DNA of 64,000 nucleotides from Nothopassalora personata (GCA_033816765.1 CM066293.1:3162001-3226000), one strand, 5' to 3'; positions 22,800-32,661 are shown, numbered from the stretch's first letter. A program made the numbers and translations. The notes: generated from the sequence alone by a model not told the origin.

Positions 22800-23950
22800 T
22801 TAGTTAAAGCCTCGATAGTTTCTAACCTACGAACCGCTTACGTATTACGGTCTTTCTATAGGTATCTATTCCGGTACTCCGTCTTATAGTAACCCTTCCT
22901 ACCGTAGCCGTAGTACTCTACTTTCGACTTCTAGCTAGTTAAAGACGAGCTACTGGCGTCTCGCTACTAACTCGTACCCGAGGCGCCCGGTACTTAACTC
23001 TACTTCTATTACTTTAGGCGATCGGCCCGCTTATATACGCCCTTAGCTTTACGCTTACGACGTATATACTACCCGTAGTCGTACCCTCCGCTACTACCTC
23101 GGCGCTCGGTACTTTCGATGCGCGAGGCTAGGACTACTAGGTCTTCTCTAGTCGTAGGGATATTATAGTAGCTAATGATAGCGGACCGTAAGTAAGGCGT
23201 AAGCTTCGCTAGTAGGTACCGTATATATGACGCTTCCGAGTAGTTACCTAACTAGTCCTCTATAACATCTAGCTTAGTCGCGAACTACCGCGCTATCTAG
23301 TTATCCTTCTATCTCGTAACCTCGTACTCTAATATAACGTTAAGTACGCGATTTATAGGATCGCCGTATACGTCTCGGTAGAACTCCTTAAAGTCCTAGT
23401 ATATATACCCTACGAGGTTAACGGCGCTATAGTTAGTATACTATCGCTCGCTTACCTCTCCGCTAAGGTATATAACCCTATATAGGACTTTTAATTCGTC
23501 TATCGCGTATATAGTACTAAAGAGGGCGAAGATAAGTAAGAGCTCCCGAAGGAATACCCTTACCTTCCTTATCGAATCCCCTCTAAAAGGCGTCGGCTCT
23601 TTTAGACGCGGTCGCGTCGTATACGCTACGGCCGCGCCTCGTACTATAATATTATCGTTAGTAGTTATAGAAACAGAGGTAGGAGTTATAGTAGGGAGGT
23701 AATCTTCTCTCCTTTCTCCTATACGCTCTAGAGGCGGTGCGCTTATAGTACGTAAGATCTCTAGCCGCTCGATCTCCCGCTATATCTCTTACTCTTTAAT
23801 CTTAGCCCGTAAGACCTCTCTTCTTATAACTAAGGCTATACGACGCGCCTACTACTATGCTCTAGGGCTTAGGGGCGGCGTAGGCGACTCGCCGTCGTAT
23901 ACGTCGCGATCGGGCTCTATAGCGTGTATAGATTATAACGAAGGGAAGCT
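22800..23950 (-). pseudogene. gypsy gag with CCHC zinc knuckle
   Basis: The frame starts just inside the 5' LTR (YDGESPTPPLSPRA), then REVLRAKIKE, EREIERLEILR-like helical text, FRGDSIRKVRVFLRELLLIF, EFYRDVYGDPINRVL and, near 22,870-22,915, YYGYGRKGYYKTEYRNR, where Cys and His of CX2CX4HX4C have become Tyr by G to A and C to T changes. Confidence 0.75.
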
Positions 23951-23957
23951 TTAGAAC

Positions 23958-24155
23958 TATAAGGGCCGTAAGACTATAAGGGGATATCGTAATATATAGC
24001 ACGCCTACGATCTTCTAATCGTAGATAAACTAAAGCTTACTTTCTTCTATTAACGCTATACGCGTCTCCTAGTGTACGTATACGCGTTACGTACGGTATA
24101 CTAAGCCGGGCATAGCCGTATTATATATAAGGGTTAGCTATAGGCTACCCTTATA
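23958..24155 (-). repeat. chromovirus copy 1, 5' LTR
   Basis: 198 bp, followed on the right by GTAGC at 24,156-24,160, which matches the five bases before the left LTR. The gag frame begins shortly inside it in minus orientation. Confidence 0.9.
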
Positions 24156-24540
24156 GTAGCTTACCCTACTATTTAGCTTAACATATAAGATATTAGGTAA
24201 TTCTAGGGCCTACTAGCGACAGTTTATAAAGGTTAAAAGGATTTCTTTAATAGAAACCGTAATAGTAACGTTAATAATCCGCGACTCGCGCCCGTTGTAC
24301 TACGTTAACGTATACTACGAAACTAGCGAGGGATTAGGTAGCTATGTTAGCATTAATCAAACGGGCTAGATAGTCGAATAATGTAAACGCTATTTATAAG
24401 ATAAGTAAGTGTTAGTACTAGTAACCTAATAAATCTAAAGACGAGTCTATCGCGTAGCTAGAAAGTAAGTTAAGGGAAGATAAGTAACTATAAGAAACAA
24501 GTAAGATCTAAGGACTAGAAGCACCCGTACCCAAAGCATT

Positions 24541-24620
24541 AACTAGAATTATAACTAGAATTATAACTAGAATTATAACTAGAATTATAACTAGAATTAG
24601 AACTAGAATTAGAACTAGAA
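24541..24620. repeat. 12-bp minisatellite, 6.7 copies
   Basis: The unit AACTAGAATTAT (last copies AACTAGAATTAG) repeats head to tail from 24,541 to 24,620. Confidence 0.9.
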
Positions 24621-24689
24621 ACCTATAGGCTATAGCTATAGCCGGAAATTAACTAGAAACTAGGAGCCTATAAACCCGCACTAACTACT

Positions 24690-25690
24690 TAGTTCCACTT
24701 ATTCTTATATAACTCCTTTATCTAGACCTACTCGTTATCGTAGCTAACACTAGTCTTACTAGACGCGTCCCTAAGTAGCTAGCTAGTAAAGTTCCTATAG
24801 TAGTTACGGAAGAAGCTCTTATTACGCCTTTTGCTTATAAAGCATATCTACTCGAGAGTAGTAACTAAGCTAAGCTACTTATCTATTAATTTTATAGCTC
24901 GGACGCGCTAATTATACATCTTCTTATAGAAGAGCTCCGAGTCTAGGCGGACCGTAGTATTAAGCTACCTTCTAGTATTAAGGATAACTTCGTTATCGTT
25001 CTAAGACTTTAAACCCGCTAGGGCATTAGATAGGGGGCTAATGCTACTAAGGTATACGGCTATAGGGAAAGGATAGCTAGGTACTAGGCGTCGATACTTA
25101 AACCCTATAGCGCTCTCACTCGGCGTCTTAAAGTTACGATAGAGGTCCATTACCTAGTGCATACTCTAGCTTCTCTAGAGTTTAAGATAGTTATCGTCGC
25201 GGATCTCGATAAAGTAAGGGTTAATCTAACGTAGCGTCTTCTTATATACGGCCTACCTTATTAGAACGCCTATAGTAGTTACCCGCATTTACCTAGCGCT
25301 TAGGTTCTCTCTAAACTAGCTAATACTATTCTTACTTAGGTAATTCTAAACCCTAACCGAGAAGAAACGCTTAAATCGGCCGTCTTCTATATAGTCGTTA
25401 ATCTGGTACTACTAGATAAACTCTATAGCATTCCCTTACTTATAAAAACCGTATAAAAACTCCGGCCTACTAGTGCCCTCTAAGTTAAGAGAGCATAGCA
25501 TATTAAGCCGGTTACTAGTCTAGTAGTTTTTAATTTCGAGGTTTAAGTCGACCCTAGTATACTATACTATAGCGTTCGCATTACCCCCCTAATAAGCCCT
25601 ATTAAAGCTAAAAATCGTAGGCCTAGGGAAGGAGATAAACCGAGTATAGTATTAAGGGTATAGCGCTACTTATAAGAGCTATAGTCCGGG
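24690..25690 (-). pseudogene. ghost frame A of the unassigned unit
   Basis: The minus strand reads, with stops at presumed Gln/Trp codons, pieces such as VDLNLEIKNY, TSNRLNMLCSLNLEGTSRPE, FLYGFYK, DGRFKRFFSVRV, MDLYRNFKTPSESAIGFKYR, AVYLSSISPLSNALAGLKS and LFYKKMYN. The frame holds for about 330 codons. I do not recognise a family. Confidence 0.4.
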
Positions 25691-25739
25691 GTCTTATCGT
25701 ATAATCTATTAGCTTAGAGAATACTATATGTTCTAGTAG

Positions 25740-26450
25740 ACGCCGCCGTTACTAACCTTATTTAACTCTCGTAGGTACTATCGGTACACGTCGAATTCTC
25801 GACTTATTATCTCTCTAACTATTTTAACCCGCGGCGCTAGTTTAGCGTTATTATACTAGTATAGTATGTTACTATTAATGTAGGTACCGGTACTATTAAG
25901 ATCGGCTTAGTTAGCTTTATTAATGCTAAATTTATCGAGGATCTAGTTATAGTTAGTATACGTAACGATACTACTCGTAGTACCGACTTTACCTCGAATA
26001 CGGAGGTAGCTAAGCGGGTTAATAGTCTTCTAAATACGCTTATTAGGGCGAAACTACGACCTATTCTTTACCTTAATAGCTAAAAAACTCTTACCTTTAA
26101 AGAGCTAGTCTTAGACCTTAAGCGTACGCTTATATAGGGTATTAGCGGTAATACTAGGATTCGTAACGAAGTAGAGGGCCTTATAGTAGAAATCTCGAAT
26201 ATACTAATCGTATATTATAGCGCTAACCTTACTATCCCTCTTAAGAACCTACGAGATAGCATATTCAAGTATCTTAAGGCCCGCTATCCGGTACTTAGGT
26301 AGCTAGTTAATACTATCTATATTAATCGAGTTTCTAAACTTAATACTATAGTACCGCTTATTATAGGTGCAGTTAGCGCGCTTAATCCGGAGGGCCTTGT
26401 CTTCTTATAGGATCTAATCCTTAAAGACTAATACATCCCTAATTATAGCC
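25740..26450 (+). pseudogene. ghost frame B of the unassigned unit
   Basis: The plus strand reads pieces such as TIKIGLVSFINAKFIEDLVI, TEVAKRVNSLLNTLIRAKLR, TLTFKELVLDLKRTLI, NEVEGLIVEISNILIV and IPLKNLRDSIFKYLKARYPV. The frame holds for about 235 codons with few stops and looks like a folded mixed alpha/beta protein. No family recognised. It is divergent from frame A. Confidence 0.4.
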
Positions 26451-26759
26451 GAAGGTAATATAGTAAGTATCGGATTACTATTCTTAGTTAAGGCCGGAGT
26501 AGATCGTAGGGTACTAACCGGTATACCTAGCGGACTATCCTCGCGTATAGGTACGCCGTCTAGCGTTCGGTTAGGCGAGGATCTAGTAGGCGTAGTTATG
26601 CCCTTACCTATACTCTCGCCTATACGGAGCTACTTAAGTCGACTCGACTTACGACCGCCTCTCAATAGGACTATAGGCTAGGTAGAGGCTAGTAGTATTA
26701 GCGTAGTACTCTTTACACGTCCTTTACCTTTACTACCCGGTAGTAGCTAACGTAGCTAA

Positions 26760-27620
26760 GGCTATTACTAGCTAGATAGTTTAGGTTAATCTATACTATC
26801 TTCTAGGGACGCGGACTTCTTAGTAATAGTACCCTCTATAAAGTATAGAAGGCTATCCTTATAGACGGCTAGGCGGTGTCTTCTAATAATCTCCCTACTC
26901 TTAGCCGACTACGGATTAATGCTACGTGCTTTAGCCTCCCTATCGCACCGGGTAAGATTACTAGGCTCTAGAATTCGCTTACGATCTATGCCCTTACGGC
27001 CGATCCTTATACGCTAGATTAATGCCCTCTAAATTCTACTAATAGCCCTACTATAGTCTAGGTACTTGTTAATAAAGGCCGTAAACTAGCGGCGCCCGCT
27101 ATTAGTACTATAAAGCTCGGAGATAACGCGTCGATTAAGAATCTTATTATCTATCTACTATAGCTAGTAGCGGGTAAGCGTAGCTTAAAGAGTCTTCTCT
27201 CGGTTACGAATCTCTAAACCGGTCTTACGAATCTTACCGACGATAGAAAATAAGATATCGAGCTTCTTATTACTAAGGAATTTATCCTAGTAGCTCTTAC
27301 CTATACCGCTCTTAACTTCCTCGAAAAATAGGTTAACCTAGACGGAGTAGTCTTCGAACACCTTCTCAAAGCCCTTATAGAAGTCCTTTAACACCTTAAC
27401 CCGCTTCTAAGGACTAAGCTCTCGGAACATAACATTAGCGGCGGACTTCGGCGTGTTCGTGTTAGTAAGGACATACTTAACGTTATGCGGTGGGCGAAGG
27501 GACTCGAATAAGGTCTAAGGTAGGCGGGTAAGCCTAGTAATAGTACTAGTAAGCGCTATGCTCGAGCTAGCCGGGCATAACGATAGACTAGCTAAAGCTA
27601 TAATAACTAGGATTCGCTAC
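26760..27620 (-). pseudogene. ghost frame C of the unassigned unit
   Basis: The minus strand reads LSLCPASSSIALTSTITRLT, then TLFESLRPPHNVKYVLTN, NTPKSAANVMFRELSP, VKVLKDFYKGFEKVFEDYSV, VNLFFEEVKSGIGKSY, KLDILFSIVGKIRKTGLEI and ILEPSNLTRCDREAKAR. The frame holds for about 280 codons and looks largely helical. No family recognised. Confidence 0.4.
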
Positions 27621-28205
27621 TAGTAAGATCGTAAGAGCTAGCTATCTCGTAGTACTACTCTAGAGTATTAGTAAGTTTTAAAAGCTTAGTATCGGAGTAG
27701 GAGCTTTAAAGAAGGTTAAGGTCGTAAAGAGAGAGAGGCTAAAGAACCGTCTAATGTATATAGTAGTAGTAGATAGATGTGTTAGTAGTTCGTTATCGGT
27801 AAGGATATACTAGTGTTTAAAGAAAAAGAGAGGAAGTAGTAGGTAGAGAGCTACGCTTAAGTATGCCTCTTAGCGTATATCCCTATAACCGTTATAAGGT
27901 AGTAGCGCCGAGACCGGTCTTATAAGTAGTAAGAGTAGTACTATTAAGGTTATACTAAAGGTCTAATAACCCTATATATAACCGAAAACTAGTACTAGTA
28001 ACTACCTAGCTATTAGGTTTAGTATAACCTAATAATATTACAAGTTAAGAAGATAAGCTTAATCGGGTTTATTCTCGGGCTAATAGAAAGTTAAGGAAGA
28101 GTAATAAAGTAGTAGCTATATTATCTTATAAAGATTAAGAAGTAGTAAGGTAGAGGTTAGGTTATAGTATATTCTAAATAGTGATATTAAACAGTAAGTT
28201 AAACG

Positions 28206-28399
28206 CCTCGAAACTATAAGGGGTTCTTAGCGTTCCTAAATATAAAGGAGATTCGTAGATCTTAGTAATTAGTCTAATTATTCCGAGCATAAGTAGTCTA
28301 ATCCTCGAAACTATAAGGGGTTCTTAGCGTTCCTAAATATAAAGGAGATTCGTAGATCTTAGTAATTAGTCTAATTATTCCGAGCATAAGTAGTCTAAT
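28206..28399. repeat. perfect 97-bp tandem duplication
   Basis: CCTCGAAACTATAAGGGGTT starts at 28,206 and again at 28,303, and the two 97-bp copies appear identical. A third, short partial echo (TAGTCTAAGTATAAGTAGTC) follows. Confidence 0.9.
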
Positions 28400-28639
28400 T
28401 AGTCTAAGTATAAGTAGTCTAATCGCTCTAAGTCTAAGCGCTTAGGTAGGATAAGTTACGTGTTCGTCTTATCGTTATAATTCTAGAGTCTATAGGAATT
28501 ATTTCGTAATACTATCCCCTTCTTAGCCTAGCTTTATCCCGAAGCTTCTTAAGCCGTTATTATTTCTTATAGTAATAGTTAACTATGTTTTCTTCCTCCT
28601 ATAAACGCCGTTAACGACTTACTTAGGATACTAAAATTT

Positions 28640-29000
28640 CTAGTATTAAAATAGCTCTATATACGAATTATTAGAAGTCTCGTCGCGATCCTCGGGCGTA
28701 GTAGTAAAGTATATCGTAGGTTCTCGGTCTAGAAAGTATTTGGCCTATATTCGAAAAGGCTATAAGGATTGCGATGTACGTCTTTCTCGTCCGGAGTAGG
28801 AATGTCTTCGCGATTTACGCGATAATCTTAAGCTAGAGCTTAAGAGGATTAAAGAGGAGGAGGTACGACTAAAGATACGTAAGATCCGTCTTCGGAAATA
28901 GCTACGATTAGCTAGGCGTCGTACCGACGATACCGTCGCTAAGGAGTTAGAGGAGCTCGAGGAGGAAGAGGCGCGCGAGGAGCTAGCGTCTCTTAAGCAG
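28640..29000 (+). pseudogene. coiled-coil protein remnant ending at the telomere array
   Basis: A plus-strand frame reads SSIYELLEVSSRSSGVVVKY, SRKYLAYIRKGYKDCDVRL, then a highly charged helix LKLELKRIKEEEVRLKIRK and KELEELEEEEAREELASLK, with only a few stops. A leucine-spaced acidic/basic pattern indicates a coiled coil. Proteins of this build occur as repeated genes in fungal genomes, often near transposons, with no known role. The frame runs straight into the TTAGGG array. Confidence 0.45.
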
Positions 29001-29202
29001 AGGGTTAGGGTTAGGGTTAGGGTTAGGGTTAGGGTTAGGGTTAGGGTTAGGGTTAGGGTTAGGGTTAGGGTTAGGGTTAGGGTTAGGGTTAGGGTTAGGG
29101 TTAGGGTTAGGGTTAGGGTTAGGGTTAGGGTTAGGGTTAGGGTTAGGGTTAGGGTTAGGGTTAGGGTTAGGGTTAGGGTTAGGGTTAGGGTTAGGGTTAG
29201 GG
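29001..29202 (+). repeat. telomeric repeat array (TTAGGG)n, about 34 copies
   Basis: 202 bp of perfect TTAGGG on the plus strand, starting AGGGTTAGGG and stopping at the N run. In a linear chromosome the G-rich strand runs 5' to 3' toward the end, so this orientation is that of a right-hand terminus. There is no facing CCCTAA array after the gap, as a telomere-to-telomere fusion would leave. Confidence 0.97.
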
Positions 29203-29302
29203 NNNNNNNNNNNNNNNNNNNNNNNNNNNNNNNNNNNNNNNNNNNNNNNNNNNNNNNNNNNNNNNNNNNNNNNNNNNNNNNNNNNNNNNNNNNNNNNNNN
29301 NN
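29203..29302. other. assembly gap, 100 N
   Basis: Exactly 100 N, the usual placeholder for a scaffold join of unknown size. Left side: telomere array. Right side: the interior of a chromovirus. Confidence 0.98.
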
Positions 29303-29436
29303 AAGCGTAAGGGTAAGCTACAGTATCTAGTCTAGTAGAAGGACTAGCTAGAGGAGTATAATAGCTAGGAACCGGCGGAGGGCCTCGCGAATACGGACCG
29401 TATAGTAGCCGACTATAAGGCGTTAAGGAGAAGTAA
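29303..29436 (+). pseudogene. chromodomain fragment of chromovirus copy 2
   Basis: The plus strand reads KRKGKLQYLV, stops where Trp is expected, LEEYNS, EPAEGLANTDRIVADYKALR. This matches the copy 1 chromodomain (KRKYKGKV-YLV...LEEYNS...LANATRIVAKYKAL) residue for residue in most places. Confidence 0.8.
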
Positions 29437-29573
29437 ATGAGACTAGTACTAGAGCATAAATAAAACTTTTCTTAACTATAAACAAAATAAAAGCTAAAGA
29501 GTAGCGCGCCTACTAGGGCTACGTAGAGTAGTAGTAGGCGAGGAGCCCGCGAGCAGCGTATAAGGCGAGCGCC

Positions 29574-30509
29574 TCAGTTGTCGTCACGTAGTAACTTAGG
29601 TAAGAATGCCTAGTCGGCGGCGGTAGTGTCGATGTTCTACGCCTATAGGAACTAGGACTACGGTTAGTAGGGTACACGTATACGAGGAACATGCGACTTA
29701 CGGCGCGGCCGAGTTCGAATAGCCTATTAAGGTCGCGGTTCTACTCCTACTAGAGCGCGAGGGCTTCGGCGGCTGGGGGCGGCGGTAGTAGTAGCGGCGG
29801 TAGAAGCACGTATACGGGTTTCCCCGGCACGCTTGTACTTGTAGGCATTAAATTGCCTAATGGCCTATAGAAAGGGTTAGCCGAAGCATAGGAGACGCAC
29901 TAGAGCCCCGTACGCGAGTAGTAGTCGACTCGTAGGAGCGAAGTAGCGACTTACCTCCGTAATGTCGTTACCTAGCTAGGCATATAGGCGGATCTACTCT
30001 ACTAGCTCCTACTACTAGAGGTCTATAGGCGCCTAGCCTATTATAGCCGTAAGGAAGTCGCGCTAGGTAGCGCGCGGCGCGTAGGCGACTTACTAGCGAG
30101 GCGATAGCGTAGCTAGTGTTAGGTACGTAGCTATGTCTATTACGCCTATAGCGGCTACACTTCCTTAGGAGCTCGCCGGTAGTAATACTATTATAGTCAT
30201 CGGCTTCGTCTAGTAAGTAGTTAGTATACGAATCGTAGGCGGCGCGCGTAGAGACTTACCCTAACGAAGTATAGGAGGTACCGTATATATATGTTAATCC
30301 GCTACGAGAGCTTAGTAGTAGGGCGAGGGCGTTAGTAGCTACGAGGGTAATGCTAGTCGCTTACGACTACTAGGCGTTCTAGGTGCGTTACGCACTAGAG
30401 CCGCCTAGCGGCGCTCGTCTTCTAAGGGGCTAGTAGTACTATTACTACTAGTACTACTAGAGGAGGCGGAGCGGCTAGAGAATAGCGGCGAGGAGGGCCC
30501 GTCTGACAT
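29574..30509 (-). pseudogene. antisense frame (aORF) inside chromovirus copy 2
   Basis: The minus-strand frame runs from ATG 30,509-30,507 to TGA 29,576-29,574, 311 codons plus stop, with scattered RIP stops. It has a Ser/Thr-rich N-terminus (MSDGPSSPLFSSRSASSSS), then IYTVPPILR, NSITTGELLRKCSRYRRNRH, SYVPNTSYAIASLVSRLRAA and DTTAAD-AFLPKLLRDDN. These blocks align without gaps to the aORF of copy 1 (TVPPVLR, NSITTGELLKKYRRYRDIRH, PYVSNTSVAIA-LVARLRAA, NTTTADRAF). The conserved protein sequence in two diverged copies argues that it once coded. Function unknown. Confidence 0.6.
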
Positions 30510-30818
30510 GATAATAATAATAATAATAATACTAGCGAGGCGCTTACGGTACGGGTACGGTACGGGTACGTAGTAGTAGTGCGACGAAGGTAGTACGCTA
30601 GGGAACGTACTAGAGAATAGGGCTAGGTTAGGCTAGAGTTTTATACCCCTAACTAGCTACGTCGGCATAGTAACTAAGCCTTACTTACCTACACCTATAT
30701 AACGACACGTACGTAACCCGTATGTAGGCCGTATAGTAACTATAGTTCTAGAAGTACGTAGGAACCTCTACGTAGTAACTAGTAAGCTAAGGATAGCTCG
30801 TACGGGAGGGGAGGCAAT

Positions 30819-31012
30819 TATAAGAGGTAGCCTAGTAGCTAACCCTTACATATAGCCTTATATGTAATATACGGTCGTGACCGGCTACTAAGCCGCACGT
30901 GACACGTATACGTACACCTTACGACGCGCGATGCGTCTTAAATAAAAGGTAAGAATTAGTTCATCTACGACTAGTAGGTCGTAGGCGTACTATATATTAC
31001 GACATCCCTTAA
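30819..31012 (+). repeat. chromovirus copy 2, 3' LTR
   Basis: Starts TATAAGAGGTAGCC and contains TAGCTAACCCTTA, CGTATACGTACAC, ATCTACGA and GATCGTAGGCGT-like blocks shared in order with the copy 1 LTR read in element orientation. The right end is uncertain by some tens of bases because the terminal block has diverged. Confidence 0.7.
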
Positions 31013-31119
31013 TAGAAAGGTTTAGGTAATAAGCTAGTAAGTACGTTAGCTAGCGAAGCATCGGTTAAGAAGGTAAAGGAAGAGCGTACGAGTCTAGCTA
31101 CGAGTTAAATTAGAGAGAT

Positions 31120-32030
31120 TAAGAAGGAGTCCTTAAGCGAGACTATAGTAGTAACTAGTACCTTAAGCGAGTCTATAGTAGCAACTAGTGCTTCGACAAT
31201 TACATAGCTAGACTCGTAGCTAGACTCGTAGCTAGACTCGTAGCTATTACTTTAGAGTCTACCTAACGATAACTAGCGTGTAAAGGCACCGAGAAATAGG
31301 CTTGTTATCGAGCTATCTACGAGGTAGCTAAGACGAAAAAGTAGAGGGAAGTATAGACTCGTAGCACATAGATAGGAGGTAGACTACTTAATATTATATT
31401 ATTACTAAGAGCGAAATTTAGCGACTAACTCGCTACCTAGTAGACCGCTAATAAATTCAATTAAGCGGCTAATAGTACCCTCCAATTACTAAATACGATC
31501 CTCCACCGCGCTAAGCGAGTCGATGTATTATTAGTAGGGCGAGTACTAGACTCGCTAGCCTCACTAACCTCGCTAGCCTTACTAACCTCGCTAGCCTCGC
31601 TAGAAGTAGTTAAAACACCCTCGACAGCCTTAAATAAACCATTGCTAGACTCGTTAGACTCGCTAGGCTCCTTAACTAACTTGCGAGAGTTGTAGCGAGC
31701 CTTCGCGTAACGCTTACAATACGCGCAAGTCTTGTCGGCATTAGTAGTAAAGACTATATAGCATACCCTAGCTCTCTTACACGCATCGTAGTCCGTCTAA
31801 GCCGGCTTACCTATTAATACGAGTTAGTATATATAGTATAGCGAGTCTACTGTAAGACATATACCCTCTTTAGTCTCTATAATACGGCTAGCCTAGTCGA
31901 ACTTACGTAAATTATTCTTCGTAACCTTTATACTGCCCTTGTCTGTCTTCTACGAGTCTCCTAGCTATTGTGCCTATGTCGACTCGCTTACGTAGTAGAA
32001 ATCGTCGGTATCGGCGGTACGAGGGCGGCG
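31120..32030 (-). pseudogene. cysteine-rich (Zn2Cys6-like) protein remnant
   Basis: The minus strand reads KVTKNNLRKFD, ASRIIETKEGICLTVDSLYY, DYDACKRARVCYIVFTTN, ADKTCAYCKRYAKARYNSRK, then a Ser/Glu repeat (SEASEVSKASEVSEASESS) and a basic tail. The spacing CDACKRARV.C ... C.YCKRYAKA resembles a fungal Zn2Cys6 DNA-binding motif in which several Cys were altered. Stops are few (former Gln/Trp codons). It may be a degraded transcription-factor-like or transposon-encoded gene. Confidence 0.4.
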
Positions 32031-32409
32031 GTATGCACTATAGGTTTAAACATTAGTCTACCTGCGTGCGCCTAACGAGTCGGAATCGCACTTACGCTAT
32101 CGTAAGCTATAGTAATAACCGCGTTTGTAAGGGTGGGCGCGGATTGGGTGTACTGTCGCTATCGCTGTCGCTATCGTTGTCGTTGTTCTAAGGCCAATAT
32201 CGCTAAGTGAGTCGTCTATAGTTAGATTTGTACATGTCGATAAGTGTAGAGTCGAAGAAATAGTAACAGCAGTAGAAGTTGATATACCCGCCGCTATAAT
32301 GTGACAATAGCAAGTGAGGTGAGCTCCTCAATACTTACTGTCTACTATTATTAAGGAGCCCAACTCACCTGCGTAGTAGGAGGACAATACCGCGCGACTC
32401 GCTACGATT

Positions 32410-32490
32410 GTAGGCGACAATAGCGAGTCGCAGCAGTATTGTTGTGCGACAATAGCGAGTCGCAGCAGTTGGCGAGTCGCAGCAGTATTG
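32410..32490. repeat. short tandem repeat GCGAGTCGCAGCAGT
   Basis: GACAATAGCGAGTCGCAGCAGTATTGTTG recurs with variation two to three times, just outside the RIP boundary. It may have seeded the spread of RIP, or simply be upstream sequence of the next gene. Confidence 0.6.
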
Positions 32491-32661
32491 TTGATGGTTG
32501 TTGAGGAAGAGCGAGTGCAGCGAGTGAGGATTTCGAATACGCGTATTTGCCGGTTTTGTAAGCCTAGGCCACCGCCAAAAGCATCCGCCGACAGCCCTCG
32601 ATCGAGACTTTTGTGTAGCGCATGTGATGGTAGACAACATCAACATCGATGATTTTGATCT

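Larger units (their letters stand above)
11655..24155 (-). mobile_element. complete Ty3/gypsy chromovirus, copy 1, split by a copia insertion
   Basis: Two direct repeats of 198 bp (11,655-11,852 and 23,958-24,155) bound the element, flanked by identical GTAGC on both sides. The termini read TATAAGGG...CCCTTATA, consistent with TG...CA ends converted by RIP. Minus-strand order from the right: gag with zinc knuckle, reverse transcriptase, RNase H, integrase and chromodomain, all decoded through RIP stops. Subtracting the copia insertion and its duplicated target leaves about 6.9 kb. An antisense frame lies between the chromodomain and the 3' LTR and recurs in copy 2. The element inserted into older repeat sequence and was then heavily RIPed. 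Confidence 0.9.
24156..28200. other. unassigned RIP-mutated unit with three long ghost frames
   Basis: Three consecutive protein-like frames can be followed through RIP stops: about 25,690-24,690 on minus, about 25,740-26,450 on plus, and about 27,620-26,760 on minus. Their products are rich in Asn, Lys, Ile, Leu, Arg and Ser. I found no reverse transcriptase, integrase, DDE, tyrosine recombinase or polymerase signature in them. The mixture of strands argues against a single retroelement. See the three separate entries. Confidence 0.45.
29303..31012 (+). mobile_element. Ty3/gypsy chromovirus, copy 2, 3' part only
   Basis: It begins within the chromodomain at the gap edge, continues through the family's 3' region with the antisense frame, and ends in a 3' LTR homologous to that of copy 1. 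A purine tract (GGGAGGGGAGG, about 30,805-30,815) precedes the LTR as a polypurine tract should. Gag, reverse transcriptase and integrase are missing, lost in the gap. RIP damage is present but moderate. Confidence 0.8.
3400..32300. repeat. RIP-saturated repeat block (subtelomere-like)
   Basis: From about 3.4 kb the dinucleotides CA and TG become rare while TA is very common and CG is kept. This is what repeat-induced point mutation with a CpA to TpA preference leaves on both strands. ATG contains TG, so start codons are largely gone, and Trp and Gln codons have become stops. Normal composition resumes at about 32.3 kb. The one markedly less-mutated segment is the copia element at 14.3-19.9 kb, which also holds the only sizeable ATG-led frame in the block (15,882-16,064, antisense to its reverse transcriptase and not a gene). 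Two transposon families and many tandem repeats are recognisable inside. Confidence 0.9.
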
